A stretch of DNA of 64,000 nucleotides from Rhodococcoides kyotonense. Its GTDB lineage: Bacteria > Actinomycetota > Actinomycetes > Mycobacteriales > Mycobacteriaceae. The first letter of the stretch is position 1. Every line of letters starts with the position of its first letter. Location: assembly GCF_001645385.1 (NCBI RefSeq), contig NZ_LVHI01000010.1:1-64000 (forward strand). Reading direction: 5' to 3'. The position numbers were made by a program, and so were the translations under genes. Positions 45,571 through 55,497 of this stretch are shown here, piece after piece. The notes beneath the pieces were generated by a model. It was given only the letters and a program-made list of their open reading frames with translations, did not search any database and was not told where the DNA came from.

Positions 45571-46701
45571 TCAGGCAGGAACCAGATCGTCGGCATGTAC
45601 GACGGGACGATGCAGCTCCGGCGACAGCTCGCTCGTCGACTTGCCGAGCATCCCGGTCAACTCCGACGCGTCGAATGCCACGACCCCGCGGGCGACGAGT
45701 TGCCCGTCGGGACCACGCAGCGACACGACGTCGCCACCGTAGAACTGACCCGACAGGCCGGTGATGCCCGCCGACAGCAACGATCGACGCTTCTCGACGA
45801 CGGCGCGCACCGCCCCGGCATCCAGATGGATGTCACCGGAGACGTCGGCGGCATGTCGCACCCAGAACCGGCGCGCCGACAGACGCGTCGGGCGTGCCGC
45901 GAATGCCGTTCCGACACTGGCGTCGGTCAGCGCTGCCTCGGCGTCCGACGCTGCCGCGAGCAACACGGGAACGCCTGCGTCGGCGGCGAGGCGCGCTGCG
46001 GACAGTTTCGACGCCATTCCGCCGGTCCCCAGTGCACCGCCGGATCCGGCGACGACGCCGTCGAGGTCTTCGGGACTGTCGACCTCGGGGATGAGCGTCG
46101 CGTGCCCTTTGCGTGGGTCGCCGTCGTACAGACCCGAAACGTCGGACAGCAGAACGAGAGCGTCGGCTCCCACGAGATGCGCAACCAGCGCAGCGAGCCG
46201 GTCGTTGTCACCGAAGCGAATCTCGGCCGTCGCGACCGTGTCGTTCTCGTTGACGATCGCCACCGCACCCAGCGAACGCAGTCGATCCAGCGTGCGTTGC
46301 GCGTTACGGTGATTGGTCCGCCGCGCGATGTCCTCGGCGGTCAGCAGCACCTGTCCGACGGTGCGTCCGTATCGGGCGAACGACGTGCCCCACGCATGCG
46401 CGAGAGCAAGCTGTCCGACGCTCGCCGCTGCCTGCTTCGTCGCGAGATCCTGTGGGCGCTTGGTCAATCCGAGTGGCGCGATGCCCGCACCGATAGCACC
46501 GGACGACACGACGACGACATCCGTGCCGCCCCGCATGCGCGCTTCGACGGCGTCGGCAAGGCGATCCAGTCGACCCGTGTCCAACCCACCGACGAGCGAC
46601 GTCAGTGCCGACGAACCGATCTTGACGACGATTCTCTTGGCGTCCGCGACGCGTGCCCTCGTGGTCGAGGTGAGCACTTCGGAATCGGATTCAGCCGTCA
46701 C
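45571..46701 (-). CDS. proB: Glutamate 5-kinase
   Basis: A 376-residue enzyme that phosphorylates glutamate, the first step of proline synthesis. The kinase domain has [48 protein letters not shown] and the [15 protein letters not shown] motif. A PUA domain fills the last 100 residues. The start is a GTG 6 bases after obg. It marks the right border of the accessory segment; order obg-proB matches M. tuberculosis. Confidence 0.96.
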   Translation of the reverse strand: MTAESDSEVLTSTTRARVADAKRIVVKIGSSALTSLVGGLDTGRLDRLADAVEARMRGGTDVVVVSSGAIGAGIAPLGLTKRPQDLATKQAAASVGQLALAHAWGTSFARYGRTVGQVLLTAEDIARRTNHRNAQRTLDRLRSLGAVAIVNENDTVATAEIRFGDNDRLAALVAHLVGADALVLLSDVSGLYDGDPRKGHATLIPEVDSPEDLDGVVAGSGGALGTGGMASKLSAARLAADAGVPVLLAAASDAEAALTDASVGTAFAARPTRLSARRFWVRHAADVSGDIHLDAGAVRAVVEKRRSLLSAGITGLSGQFYGGDVVSLRGPDGQLVARGVVAFDASELTGMLGKSTSELSPELHRPVVHADDLVPA

Positions 46702-46707
46702 AGGCCC

Positions 46708-48156
46708 TCACTCGTCGGTGTCGAGACCGCGACGGACTCGACGTGCGTGCTTGCGCTCGTCGGCGCCGATGCGTTCGACCTGGTCCAGACGCGCATCCGT
46801 GCCTCGTCCGGTTCTCGTGACGTCGACGCCTGCCGGGGTCTGCGGTTCCCAGTCGAAGCTGACGTCGGCGATGGTGACCGACGCTCCCGGTTCGGCACCC
46901 ATCTTGATGAGCGTGTCCTCGACACCGAGCCTGGCGAGCCGGTCCGCGAGGTAGCCGACGGCTTCGTCGTTGCTGAACTGCGTCTGTGCGACCCATCGCT
47001 CGGGACGCGTACCGAGCACGATGAAGCCACCGGGCACGTCGGGATCCTTGACCACCTGGAAGCCTTCTTCGTCCCGCGCGACAGGCCGGATGACGGCGCG
47101 CCTCGGTGCAGCAGGCGGGTGCGCGACGCGGTACTCCTCCACCATCTTCGCGAGCGCGAAGATCAACGGCTTCAAACCTTCTCGGCTGACGGCCGAGATG
47201 GTGAACACGGGCCAACCGCGGGCTTCGAACTCGGGCGTGACCATCTCGGCGAGTTCGGCAGCCTCGGGCACGTCGGCCTTGTTGAGCACGACGATGCGCG
47301 GCCTGTCCGCGAGATCACCCAGACTCGCGTCGCCGGACAGCGCAGGCTTGTACGCCGCGAGTTCGGCTTCGAGGGCGTCGACGTCGGAGATCGGGTCACG
47401 GCCGGGATCGAGTGTCGCGCAATCGACGACGTGGGCGAGCACGGCACACCGCTCGAGGTGCCGCAGAAATTCGAGACCGAGGCCGCGACCGTCGCTGGCG
47501 CCGGGAATCAGACCGGGAACGTCGGCGACGGTGAAGGTCGTCTCACCACTGGAGACCACGCCCAAGTTCGGAACGAGCGTCGTGAACGGGTAGTCCGCGA
47601 TCTTCGGCTTCGCCGCCGACAGCACCGACACGAGCGACGACTTACCGGCCGACGGGAATCCGACGAGGCCGACGTCGGCGACCGACTTCAGTTCGAGAAC
47701 GAGATCGCGTTCGACACCCTCTTCACCGAGGAGCGCGAAGCCAGGTGCTTTGCGGGCCTTCGACGCCAGAGCCGCGTTGCCGAGACCTCCGCGACCGCCG
47801 CTGGCCGCGTCGAAACGCGTTCCTTCTCCGACCATGTCGGCGAGGATCTTGCCGTCGCGATCTAGGACGACGGTGCCGTCCGGCACCTTCAGAATCAGGT
47901 CTTCGCCGTCGGAACCCTGCCGGTTGGCACCCATGCCCTGGGTTCCGTTGGTGGCTTTGGCATGCGAATGGAAATGGAAGTCGAGCAGCGTGTGCACACC
48001 GCGATCGACCACGAACACGACGTTGCCGCCGCGTCCGCCGTTGCCGCCGTCGGGGCCGCCGAGCGGCTTGAACTTCTCACGGTGGACGGACGCACAGCCG
48101 TTGCCGCCTTTGCCGGCGGTGACGTGGAGCACCACGCGGTCGATGAATCGCGACAT
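46708..48156 (-). CDS. obg: GTPase Obg/CgtA
   Basis: A 482-residue GTPase needed for 50S subunit maturation and stress control. The glycine-rich Obg fold comes first ([35 protein letters not shown]). The G domain follows, with P-loop GFPSAGKSS and [14 protein letters not shown]. The C-terminal OCT domain ([20 protein letters not shown]) is followed by a charged tail ending in LDTDE. The ATG at 48156 is the usual MSRFIDRV start. It is downstream of rpmA, but a strong hairpin lies between. Confidence 0.97.
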   Translation of the reverse strand: MSRFIDRVVLHVTAGKGGNGCASVHREKFKPLGGPDGGNGGRGGNVVFVVDRGVHTLLDFHFHSHAKATNGTQGMGANRQGSDGEDLILKVPDGTVVLDRDGKILADMVGEGTRFDAASGGRGGLGNAALASKARKAPGFALLGEEGVERDLVLELKSVADVGLVGFPSAGKSSLVSVLSAAKPKIADYPFTTLVPNLGVVSSGETTFTVADVPGLIPGASDGRGLGLEFLRHLERCAVLAHVVDCATLDPGRDPISDVDALEAELAAYKPALSGDASLGDLADRPRIVVLNKADVPEAAELAEMVTPEFEARGWPVFTISAVSREGLKPLIFALAKMVEEYRVAHPPAAPRRAVIRPVARDEEGFQVVKDPDVPGGFIVLGTRPERWVAQTQFSNDEAVGYLADRLARLGVEDTLIKMGAEPGASVTIADVSFDWEPQTPAGVDVTRTGRGTDARLDQVERIGADERKHARRVRRGLDTDE

Positions 48157-48213
48157 GACTGCCCTCGATCCTTCCCCGGCCTCGTCGGCCGAAATTTTCG
48201 ATGCCCACAAACA

Positions 48214-48259
48214 CGATAAGGGCGGACCGGGTTCTTTCGACCCTGGTCCGCCCTTATCG
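48214..48259. terminator. Strong hairpin between rpmA and obg
   Basis: CGATAAGGGCGGACC (48214-48228) pairs perfectly with 48245-48259, with an extra GGG/CCC inside. It would stop or reduce read-through from the ribosomal genes into obg-proB, so obg probably has its own promoter. Confidence 0.8.
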
Positions 48260-48322
48260 AAGTGCTGGGCGCGTCGGATCGGCCCCGAGGGGCGCTACCG
48301 ACGCAGATGATGCAGCGGAGAC

Positions 48323-48586
48323 TCAGGCCTCGACTGCAACCGGAACGATGTTCACGGTCTTGCGTCCACGCTTGGCGCCGAACTCGACCGAGCCTGCAGC
48401 CAGAGCGAACAGCGTGTCGTCGCCGCCACGGCCGACGTTGACGCCGGGGTGGAAGTGTGTGCCGCGCTGACGAACCAGGATCTCGCCTGCGCTGACCGTC
48501 TGGCCGCCGAAACGCTTGACGCCGAGGCGCTGAGCATTCGAATCGCGACCGTTACGGGAGCTGGATGCACCCTTCTTATGTGCCAT
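48323..48586 (-). CDS. rpmA: 50S ribosomal protein L27
   Basis: An 87-residue protein starting [20 protein letters not shown] and continuing [20 protein letters not shown], the invariant L27 pattern. Its N-terminal tail reaches the peptidyl-transferase centre. It follows rplU, as in nearly all bacteria. The Firmicutes-type cleavable N-terminal extension is absent. Confidence 0.98.
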   Translation of the reverse strand: MAHKKGASSSRNGRDSNAQRLGVKRFGGQTVSAGEILVRQRGTHFHPGVNVGRGGDDTLFALAAGSVEFGAKRGRKTVNIVPVAVEA

Positions 48587-48659
48587 GTTGCATACCCTCC
48601 TCGGGTGATGTGCTCGTGAAGAACGCCGACTGTCAAGTATGCCAGCGCGGAAGAACTGG

Positions 48660-48971
48660 CTACTTGATGCCGGTGACCTTGAGGACGGTCAGCTTCTGCC
48701 TGTGTCCCTGACGCTTGTGGTAACCGGTCTTGTTCTTGAACTTGTGGATGCGGATCTTCGGGCCCTTGGTGTGCTCGACGACCTCACCGGTGACCGAGAT
48801 CTCGGCCAGCTTGTCGGCGTCGGTGGTCAGGTCGGATCCGTCGACGACGAGGACCGGAGCAAGCGAGACAGCAGTGCCGGGCGCTCCCTCGATCTTCTCG
48901 ACCTTGACGAGGTCACCAACAGCGACCTTGTACTGCTTTCCGCCGGTCTTGACGATCGCATACGTTGCCAT
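48660..48971 (-). CDS. rplU: 50S ribosomal protein L21
   Basis: A 103-residue protein beginning [20 protein letters not shown], with C-terminal [20 protein letters not shown]. It binds 23S rRNA near L20. The ATG at 48971 is the family's fixed start; the frame upstream is not coding. It heads the rplU-rpmA unit. The 235-base gap to rne should contain its promoter and leader, where a weak hairpin with one bulge is seen near 49083-49105. Confidence 0.97.
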   Translation of the reverse strand: MATYAIVKTGGKQYKVAVGDLVKVEKIEGAPGTAVSLAPVLVVDGSDLTTDADKLAEISVTGEVVEHTKGPKIRIHKFKNKTGYHKRQGHRQKLTVLKVTGIK

Positions 48972-49206
48972 CGGAGGGCTACCCCTTGCTTCTTCGAACT
49001 TGCTCGCGCTACCGCAGGGCAACACGACTGGTCTGGGTCTTGCTTGTTTTTTCTGCTTCCTGGGTTACCCGCACAGGCCATTCCCGTTCCGAAAGAACCG
49101 GGATCAAGGCACAGCAGAACAGTGTCACCAGGAGCGACTTATCAAGGTTACGGCAGATGGGCAGTCATGGTCAAACCGCCCATCCGCCGACCTCGACGGC
49201 TCATCG

Positions 49207-52200
49207 TTATTCGTCGGCCGGCGGGCCTGCCGGGCGAGCTGCTGCTCGTCGACGAGGCTTCCGTACGGGCAGGTCGGCAGCCGAATCCGAGTTCGACGCC
49301 GTGCTCGGACCCGATGTCGTGTGCACCGGTTCGGGAGCCGCCAGGTCCGTCGGGGACTGCGTGGCGGGAATCACGAACACGGTTCCGGCGTCGGGTGCCT
49401 CTGTCGTCGGCGCAGCCGCCTTACGGGCCACTCTCCTGGCCCGGCGCGGCGTGACGATCGCCTGTTCTTCGACAGGTTCCTCGACCACGGGCTGCGCGAC
49501 GGCCGACTCCTCGGCTGCTGCCTGTCCGTCCGATCCGGTCTCCGCGACGCCGTCGCCCGTCTCCGTGATCTCGGGCTGCTCGGCTACCTCGGACTTTTCC
49601 GTGACCTCGGGCTTCTCGGCTGCCTCGGACTTCCCCGTGACCTCGACCTCGGCGGGAGTCGTCTCGACCGACTCTCCCTGCACCGCAGCGACATCGGTCG
49701 CGTCGATGATCTCGGGCGCGGCGTCCGACGCGTCCTGTGCCTTTTCGACCACGTCGGCAGGCGTCACGTCGGCGACGACCTCGTCGTGATGCGCGGCCAT
49801 GGCCAACGCGACCGGGTGCGCACGCTTCACCGACGGGTCGACGGTGTGCTCATGCTGGGGCTGCTCAGGCGCGTTCTGCGCCTGGTTGTTGTCGGACTTG
49901 TCCCGACCACGACGCTTACGGCCGGAGCCGCCTTCGCCACGCGACGAGTTCGAACGCGAGTCGTTCTCGGTGGCCTTGGCCTCGACCGGGAACGGGTGCA
50001 CGACGATGCCGCGTCCCTGGCAGTGCTCACACGTCGTCGAGAATGCCTCGACCAGGCCCGTACCGAGCTTCTTGCGCGTCATCTGAACGAGGCCGAGCGA
50101 CGTCACCTCGGACACCTGATGCCGTGTCCGGTCGCGTCCGAGTGCCTCGGTGAGACGCCGGAGCACGAGATCACGGTTCGATTCGAGAACCATGTCGATG
50201 AAGTCGACGACGATCATGCCGCCGATGTCGCGCAGACGCATCTGGCGGACGACCTCTTCGGCAGCCTCCAGGTTGTTCCTGGTCACCGTCTCTTCGAGGT
50301 TGCCCCCGGCACCGGTGAACTTGCCGGTGTTGACGTCGACGACGGTCATCGCCTCGGTGCGGTCGATGACGAGCGTTCCGCCCGACGGCAGCCACACCTT
50401 GCGATCGAGTGCCTTGGCAAGCTGTTCGTCGATGCGGTGTGCCTCGAACACGTCCGGCTGACCGGGTTCGGCGACGTGCCGCTGAAGCTTCGGCAACATG
50501 TCGGCGGCCACGGTCTCGATGTACGACGACGTCGTCTGCCACGCCTTGTCACCCTCGATGACGAGCTTGACGAAATCCTCGTTGAACAGGTCACGGATGA
50601 CCTTGACGAGCAGATCGGGCTCTTCGTAGAGAGTCTGCGGCTGCGTCCCCTTGCTCGACTCGGCCTTCTTAGACGCCTCTTCGATGCTGGTCCACTGGGC
50701 CTGTAGACGCGTCACGTCGCGTGCCAGTTCTTCTTCGCTGACGCCCTCGGCGGCAGTACGGATGATGACGCCTGCCTCGGGCGGCACGATCTCGCGGAGA
50801 ATCTCCTTGAGACGCTTGCGCTCGGTGTCGGGCAGCTTGCGGCTGATTCCGGTGGAACTGCCACCCGGCACGTACACCAGGTAGCGGCCGGCCAACGACA
50901 ACTGCGTCGTCAGACGCGCACCCTTGTGTCCGACCGGGTCCTTGCTGACCTGGACGAGCACCTGATCGCCCGGCTTCAGCGCCTGTTCGATCTTGCGCGA
51001 ATTGCCACCGAGACCTGCTGCATCCCAGTTGACCTCACCGGCGTACAGAACACCGTTGCGGCCACGGCCGATGTCGATGAACGCGGCCTCCATGCTCGGA
51101 AGCACGTTCTGAACGCGGCCCAGGTAGACGTTGCCGACCATCGAGGCCGACGCGCTGCTGGTCACGAAGTGCTCCACGAGGACGCCGTCCTCGAGCACCG
51201 CGACCTGGGTGGTGACGCCGTGGTCGGGGAACGCCTTCTCCCGAACGACCATGACGCGGTCGACCGACTCACGACGAGCGAGGAACTCCGACTCCGTCAG
51301 GATCGGCGGCCTGCGGCGACCCGCGTCGCGACCGTCGCGACGACGCTGACGCTTGGCTTCGAGACGCGTCGACCCGGTGATGCCCTGGACTTCGTCCTTG
51401 CTGCGCGACTTGTTGCGCGGCTCACGCTCGTGCACGACGGTGTTCGGCGGATCGTCGTCGGCCGACGTCGGCTCGGACGACTCCCCGGAACTGCGGCGAC
51501 GACGCCTCCGGCGACGGCGACGGCTCGATCCGTCCGAGGACTCGTCCTCGTCGTGCTCCGACGACTCCTCCGCGGAGTCCGACTCCTCGTCCGTGTCGTC
51601 GGACTCGGTCGACTCGTCCTGCTCGGACGTCTCGCTCTTGTCTCCCGAACGCGAGCGACGACGACGCGTGCGACGCTCTCCTGCCTGCTTGTCCTCGCCC
51701 TCGGTCTCGTCCGACGCGGCCTCGTCGACGTCCGACCGATCGTCGGCGGACTTGTCTTCCGCGCTGCTGTCGGTGCCGGACCCCGACTCGTCGTCGGATT
51801 GCGAATCCGACTCGTCACCCGTGCTGTCGGACTGTTCCCCGCGGCCACGGCCGCGACCGCGACGTCCGCGCCGCCTGCGACGCGGCTGCGACTGCTCGTC
51901 GTCGTCCTCGCTGCGGTCGGTGTCGGTGTCGGTTCGAGAAGACTCGGTGTCCGTGTCGGCTGCAGCGTCGGCCTCGGCGGGAACAGAGGGGTCCTCGACC
52001 CGGGTCGTCGCCTCGGCGGTCTCGGGGATGTCGGTCTCCGGCGTCGACGTCGAGTCCTCGGCGGGTCCGGCCGCCTTACGGCTGCGACGGCGCTTCGGCG
52101 GCGCCTCGACGGGCGCCTCGGGCTGCAGGAACAGCGGGGTCGAGAACTGCGGACGTGACGCGGGCGCAACCTCGGGCCGCGTCGCGGCACCGAAGACGTC

Positions 52201-52686
52201 GCCCGCAGACTCCTCGGCCGCAGGCTCGTCGGCTGCGGGCTCGGTGGTTGCAGGCTCGTCGGTAGCGGGCTCGTCGGTAGCGGGCTCGTCGGTAGCGGGC
52301 TCGGTGCCGAGCTGCGGCTCCTCGACGACCGGTTCCACCTCGACGGGGGCGGGTTCACCGGTCAGCGGTTCGGTGACGCTGGGTTCCGCTGCGATGGGTT
52401 CTGCGGCAGCCTGCTCCACAGGTGCAGCTTCCGGTGCCGTGAACGCGGTGTGCACCGTCGTCGCTGCATCGCGGCCGAGACTCGACTGCGCGCTACGGGC
52501 CTCGATACCGAGTTCGCCCAGCTTCGCGAGCACCTGCTTGCTGGTGACGCCGATGATCTTGGCCAGAGCGTGAACGCGCAGCCGATCCGGGAAGGTCGGG
52601 GTTTCGCCGGCCGACGACGACGCGTCACCTGCTGAACTTCCCGAGTTCGAGTTCTGTACATCTTCGGGCGGGGCTTGATCGGCCAC
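49207..52686 (-). CDS. rne: Ribonuclease E/G
   Basis: An 1159-residue endoribonuclease, the core of RNA decay and processing. An IF2_N-like helix bundle (RLRVHALAKIIGVTSKQVLA) lies near the N-terminus. Then come a long acidic and Arg-rich disordered arm, the S1 domain (about 515-550, MVGNVYLGRVQNVL), the DNase I-like catalytic core with VVDVNTGKFTG (about 780) and DIGGMIVVDFIDM (about 830), and the zinc-link cysteines TTCEHCQGRG (about 885). A Pro/Glu/Val-rich tail ends in RRAAARPAGPPADE. This layout with the disordered arm before the core is actinobacterial. A TDEPA repeat lies in the arm. Confidence 0.96.
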   Translation of the reverse strand: MADQAPPEDVQNSNSGSSAGDASSSAGETPTFPDRLRVHALAKIIGVTSKQVLAKLGELGIEARSAQSSLGRDAATTVHTAFTAPEAAPVEQAAAEPIAAEPSVTEPLTGEPAPVEVEPVVEEPQLGTEPATDEPATDEPATDEPATTEPAADEPAAEESAGDVFGAATRPEVAPASRPQFSTPLFLQPEAPVEAPPKRRRSRKAAGPAEDSTSTPETDIPETAEATTRVEDPSVPAEADAAADTDTESSRTDTDTDRSEDDDEQSQPRRRRRGRRGRGRGRGEQSDSTGDESDSQSDDESGSGTDSSAEDKSADDRSDVDEAASDETEGEDKQAGERRTRRRRSRSGDKSETSEQDESTESDDTDEESDSAEESSEHDEDESSDGSSRRRRRRRRRRSSGESSEPTSADDDPPNTVVHEREPRNKSRSKDEVQGITGSTRLEAKRQRRRDGRDAGRRRPPILTESEFLARRESVDRVMVVREKAFPDHGVTTQVAVLEDGVLVEHFVTSSASASMVGNVYLGRVQNVLPSMEAAFIDIGRGRNGVLYAGEVNWDAAGLGGNSRKIEQALKPGDQVLVQVSKDPVGHKGARLTTQLSLAGRYLVYVPGGSSTGISRKLPDTERKRLKEILREIVPPEAGVIIRTAAEGVSEEELARDVTRLQAQWTSIEEASKKAESSKGTQPQTLYEEPDLLVKVIRDLFNEDFVKLVIEGDKAWQTTSSYIETVAADMLPKLQRHVAEPGQPDVFEAHRIDEQLAKALDRKVWLPSGGTLVIDRTEAMTVVDVNTGKFTGAGGNLEETVTRNNLEAAEEVVRQMRLRDIGGMIVVDFIDMVLESNRDLVLRRLTEALGRDRTRHQVSEVTSLGLVQMTRKKLGTGLVEAFSTTCEHCQGRGIVVHPFPVEAKATENDSRSNSSRGEGGSGRKRRGRDKSDNNQAQNAPEQPQHEHTVDPSVKRAHPVALAMAAHHDEVVADVTPADVVEKAQDASDAAPEIIDATDVAAVQGESVETTPAEVEVTGKSEAAEKPEVTEKSEVAEQPEITETGDGVAETGSDGQAAAEESAVAQPVVEEPVEEQAIVTPRRARRVARKAAAPTTEAPDAGTVFVIPATQSPTDLAAPEPVHTTSGPSTASNSDSAADLPVRKPRRRAAARPAGPPADE
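52223..52297. repeat. 15-bp tandem repeat inside rne
   Basis: GGCTCGTCGGTAGCG occurs three times without change (52253-52297), preceded by two degenerate copies (52223-52252). It encodes repeated (T/A)DEPA pentapeptides in the acidic disordered arm. Each unit is in frame, so copy number can vary without a frameshift. Confidence 0.9.
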
Positions 52687-53206
52687 GTAATCTCCTCGGG
52701 CCCCCGGGCGCGTCCACCTGCGTTACTGGTGGGTGTGACGCGGCCACGCGGGGGCAATCCATGTGTACCGACGCCGGGCGTGGCGTCGGTTGTTCGGTCT
52801 CGCTCCGCGTCTGGTGCGCTGTCACCGTCGGTGACCGGTGCGCCGGGCGCGGGGCCTGGCTGGTTGGCTCTGGCGCCTGCGAGCCCGAGCGCCGGATCAT
52901 CAAGCATGCGGTCGGCGTGAGAAGAATTCACGCGTCGCGCAGCGATGACGGGCATCGAACCCCAGGTGTCATCCGGTTGCTACCACGCGAGCGCCACTGC
53001 GGTGTCGTCCACTGCGGTGCCGCCCTGGGTCGAGCGTAAAGCGTGTTGGTGCGGTGTAGATGTGTCTTCGTGAAGCCTGTGTTGTGAAAGCAACCATCAC
53101 GAGTATCCCATACCGAACGAAGTGAACCCGCCACGCCGCTCCGATCACTGGATCGGCGGCGTGGCGGGCGCGCTGGGACGACGACTCGATCGTCGGTGCG
53201 ACTCGG
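52687..53206. other. Long non-coding region between ndk and rne
   Basis: About 520 bases hold no convincing gene. The ndk side ends in a terminator (53127-53168). The remaining 440 bases should contain the rne promoter and a long 5' leader. Several GC hairpins are visible, such as GACGCC-N6-GGCGTC near 52767. RNase E messages are known to have long leaders in E. coli and mycobacteria, which fits. No promoter could be placed with confidence. Confidence 0.5.
53127..53168. terminator. Terminator downstream of ndk
   Basis: CCCGCCACGCCGC (53127-53139) pairs with GCGGCGTGGCGGG (53156-53168), with CGATC/GATCG inside. It starts 38 bases after the ndk stop on the minus strand. No T-run follows. Confidence 0.78.
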
Positions 53207-53620
53207 TCAGGAAAGCTCGGGGAACCACAGCGCGATCTCGCGTTCGGCCGACTCCACCGAGTCGGATCCGTGCACGAGATTCCGCTGGCCGTCGAGAGCG
53301 AGGTCGCCACGAATGGTTCCGGGAACGGCCTTCTCGACCGGGTCGGTACCGCCTGCGATCTGGCGGAACGCAGCGATGGCCCGCGGACCTTCGAGCACAG
53401 CCGCGACGACCGGTCCGGATGTGATGAAGTCGAGGAGCGCCGGGAAGAACGGCTTGCCCTCGTGTTCGGCATAGTGGGCACTGGCCAGCTCGAGCGTCAC
53501 AGGCTTGAGCTCGAGTGCTGCGATGCTCAGTCCCTTCTTCTCCACGCGGCCGAGAATTTCCCCTACGTAGCGGCGGGCGACTCCGTCGGGCTTGATCAGT
53601 ACAAGGGTGCGTTCGGTCAC
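53207..53620 (-). CDS. ndk: Nucleoside diphosphate kinase
   Basis: A 137-residue enzyme that balances nucleoside triphosphates through a phosphohistidine in the conserved NLVHGSDS motif. It starts [20 protein letters not shown] after the initiator. Length and sequence are standard. The start is a GTG. It is the last gene of the valS-folC-DUF4233-ndk run. Confidence 0.97.
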   Translation of the reverse strand: MTERTLVLIKPDGVARRYVGEILGRVEKKGLSIAALELKPVTLELASAHYAEHEGKPFFPALLDFITSGPVVAAVLEGPRAIAAFRQIAGGTDPVEKAVPGTIRGDLALDGQRNLVHGSDSVESAEREIALWFPELS

Positions 53621-53659
53621 GACTGACGACAGTAGTGGACGAAAGCCTGGCCGATTCGG

Positions 53660-54061
53660 TCAGTCCCTCTGTCCGTAGAGCATGCCGCGTTCGATCCGAC
53701 GGGTGATGTCGCGGCGGAGGTAGATCAGATAAGCCCAGACCGCACCGAAGACGACACCGACGATGCCGATCGACACGTGGATGAACACCCCGGCCAGGAC
53801 GAGCGCCTGAAGGATCAGGTTGATCTGCATCGCCTGCGGACGCCCCTGCACTCCTGGCGCAAGCATCAACAGAATCGCGACCCCGACTATGTACGTCGTC
53901 GAGAACCAGCTCAGCCCGCCGCCGACCGTCGCGACGACGGGCAGCGCCAGCAGCACGACGATGGCTTCGAGGATCAGCGTGCCCGAGCACACACCGCGGA
54001 ATCCCTTCCACGGATCGTTCGCCGGCGGCTTGAACTGTGCAGGTTCCGTGCCGTCGCTCAT
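53660..54061 (-). CDS. DUF4233 membrane protein (Rv2446c-like)
   Basis: A 133-residue protein with four hydrophobic segments: GTLILEAIVVLLALPVVATV, TYIVGVAILLMLAPGVQG, LILQALVLAGVFIHVSIGI and GVVFGAVWAYLIYLRRDI. It belongs to the DUF4233 family, found beside folC in many actinobacteria. Its ATG overlaps the folC stop by four bases. The function is unknown. Confidence 0.88.
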   Translation of the reverse strand: MSDGTEPAQFKPPANDPWKGFRGVCSGTLILEAIVVLLALPVVATVGGGLSWFSTTYIVGVAILLMLAPGVQGRPQAMQINLILQALVLAGVFIHVSIGIVGVVFGAVWAYLIYLRRDITRRIERGMLYGQRD

Positions 54062-55497
54062 ATCGGTTCCTTTCCGAACAATGTCCTGGCCGCCCCCGCG
54101 GTCACGACCGAGCCGGTCACCACCACACCGGCACCGGACACGGATTCACCCGGGTCGGCCACCTCCTCGGCGAGACCGATCGCGGTCTCCAACGCGTCGG
54201 GCAGCGTGGGCGCGACGACGACGCGCTCGTCACCGAATTTCGCGACGGCGATGTTCGCGAGGTCGTCGACGTCCATCGCCCGCGGGGATCCGTTGTGGGT
54301 CACGACGATCTCGTCGAAGACGGGCTCGAGCACCGTCAGCATCTGCTCGACGTCCTTGTCCCCCATCACGCTGACGACGCCGACCAACTTCCGGAAGTCG
54401 AATTCCGCGGACAGCGCCTGCACGAGGGCGCGTGCCCCGTGCGGGTTGTGTGCGGCGTCGAGAAAGACCGTCGGCGCGTTCCTGACTCGTTCCAGCCGGC
54501 CGGGATTGACGATCGACGCGAACGCAGCGCGGACGATGTCCTCGTCGAGTTGACGATCCGCACCGGCCCCGAAGAACGCCTCGACCGCGGCGAGCGCTTG
54601 CGACGCGTTGTGCGCCTGATGCTCGCCGTGCAGCGGGAGGAATACGTCGGTGTAGACCCCGCCGAGCCCCTGCAGTTCGAGCTGCTGACCGCCGATCGCG
54701 ATACGTCGGCCGAGCACACGGAACTCGCTCCCTGCCCTCGCCACAGCCGCGTCGGCCTCGACGGCAGCACGTAACAGCACGTCGGCCACCTCCGGCTTCT
54801 GCTCGGCGATGACCGCGACGGTGTCGCGTGGTACCAGCCGCTCGGGAGCCTTCTTGATGATCCCGGCCTTCTCTCGCGCGATTCCGGCGAGATCGCTGCC
54901 CAAAAATTCGACGTGATCGATATCGATGGGCGTGATGACGGCGATCTCTCCGTCGACGACGTTGGTCGCGTCCCACCGACCTCCGAGTCCGACCTCGATC
55001 ACACCGACCTCGACGGGGGCTTCGGCGAACGCCGCGAACGCCATGGCCGTCGTCACCTCGAACTTGCTCATCCGTGGCCCGCCCGCAGCCTGGGACTGGG
55101 TGTCGATCATCTCGACGAACGGCGCGATCTCGTTGTACGTGTCGACGTACAGCCGCGGCGAGATCGGCTTGCCGTCGATGCTGATCCGCTCCGTCGCGAG
55201 CTGCAGGTGCGGGCTCGTGGTCCGGCCGGTGCGACGGTGAAAGTGCGTCAGCAACGCGTCGATCATGCGAGTCACCGACGTCTTGCCGTTGGTTCCGGCG
55301 ACGTGGATCGACGGGTACGCCTTCTGCGGCGAGCCGAGAAGATCCATCAACGCCGCGATGCGAGCGGTGCTGGGCTCGATCTTCGTCTCGGGCCACCGCT
55401 TGTCGAGCTCGGCCTCCACGAGGGCCAGCTCGGCCATGTCGACCGGGCTGGGCTCCCCTCGCCTGGAATCGTCTCGCGGCGAGCCGGATTCGCTCAC
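54058..55497 (-). CDS. folC: Bifunctional folylpolyglutamate/dihydrofolate synthase
   Basis: A 479-residue Mur-ligase-fold enzyme that adds glutamate to dihydropteroate and to folates. P-loop HVAGTNGKTSVTRM begins near residue 65, with EVGLGGRWDATNVVDG and VFLDAAHNPHGARALVQAL as further family motifs. The GTG start is contiguous with the valS stop (TAAGTG), and its own stop overlaps the DUF4233 start. Order matches Rv2447c. Confidence 0.95.
   Translation of the reverse strand: MSESGSPRDDSRRGEPSPVDMAELALVEAELDKRWPETKIEPSTARIAALMDLLGSPQKAYPSIHVAGTNGKTSVTRMIDALLTHFHRRTGRTTSPHLQLATERISIDGKPISPRLYVDTYNEIAPFVEMIDTQSQAAGGPRMSKFEVTTAMAFAAFAEAPVEVGVIEVGLGGRWDATNVVDGEIAVITPIDIDHVEFLGSDLAGIAREKAGIIKKAPERLVPRDTVAVIAEQKPEVADVLLRAAVEADAAVARAGSEFRVLGRRIAIGGQQLELQGLGGVYTDVFLPLHGEHQAHNASQALAAVEAFFGAGADRQLDEDIVRAAFASIVNPGRLERVRNAPTVFLDAAHNPHGARALVQALSAEFDFRKLVGVVSVMGDKDVEQMLTVLEPVFDEIVVTHNGSPRAMDVDDLANIAVAKFGDERVVVAPTLPDALETAIGLAEEVADPGESVSGAGVVVTGSVVTAGAARTLFGKEPI

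Noticed and set aside
45484-47865. 793-codon plus-strand frame opposite proB and obg
   Set aside because: Low-complexity Arg/Asp-rich translation; both opposing genes carry full catalytic motifs.
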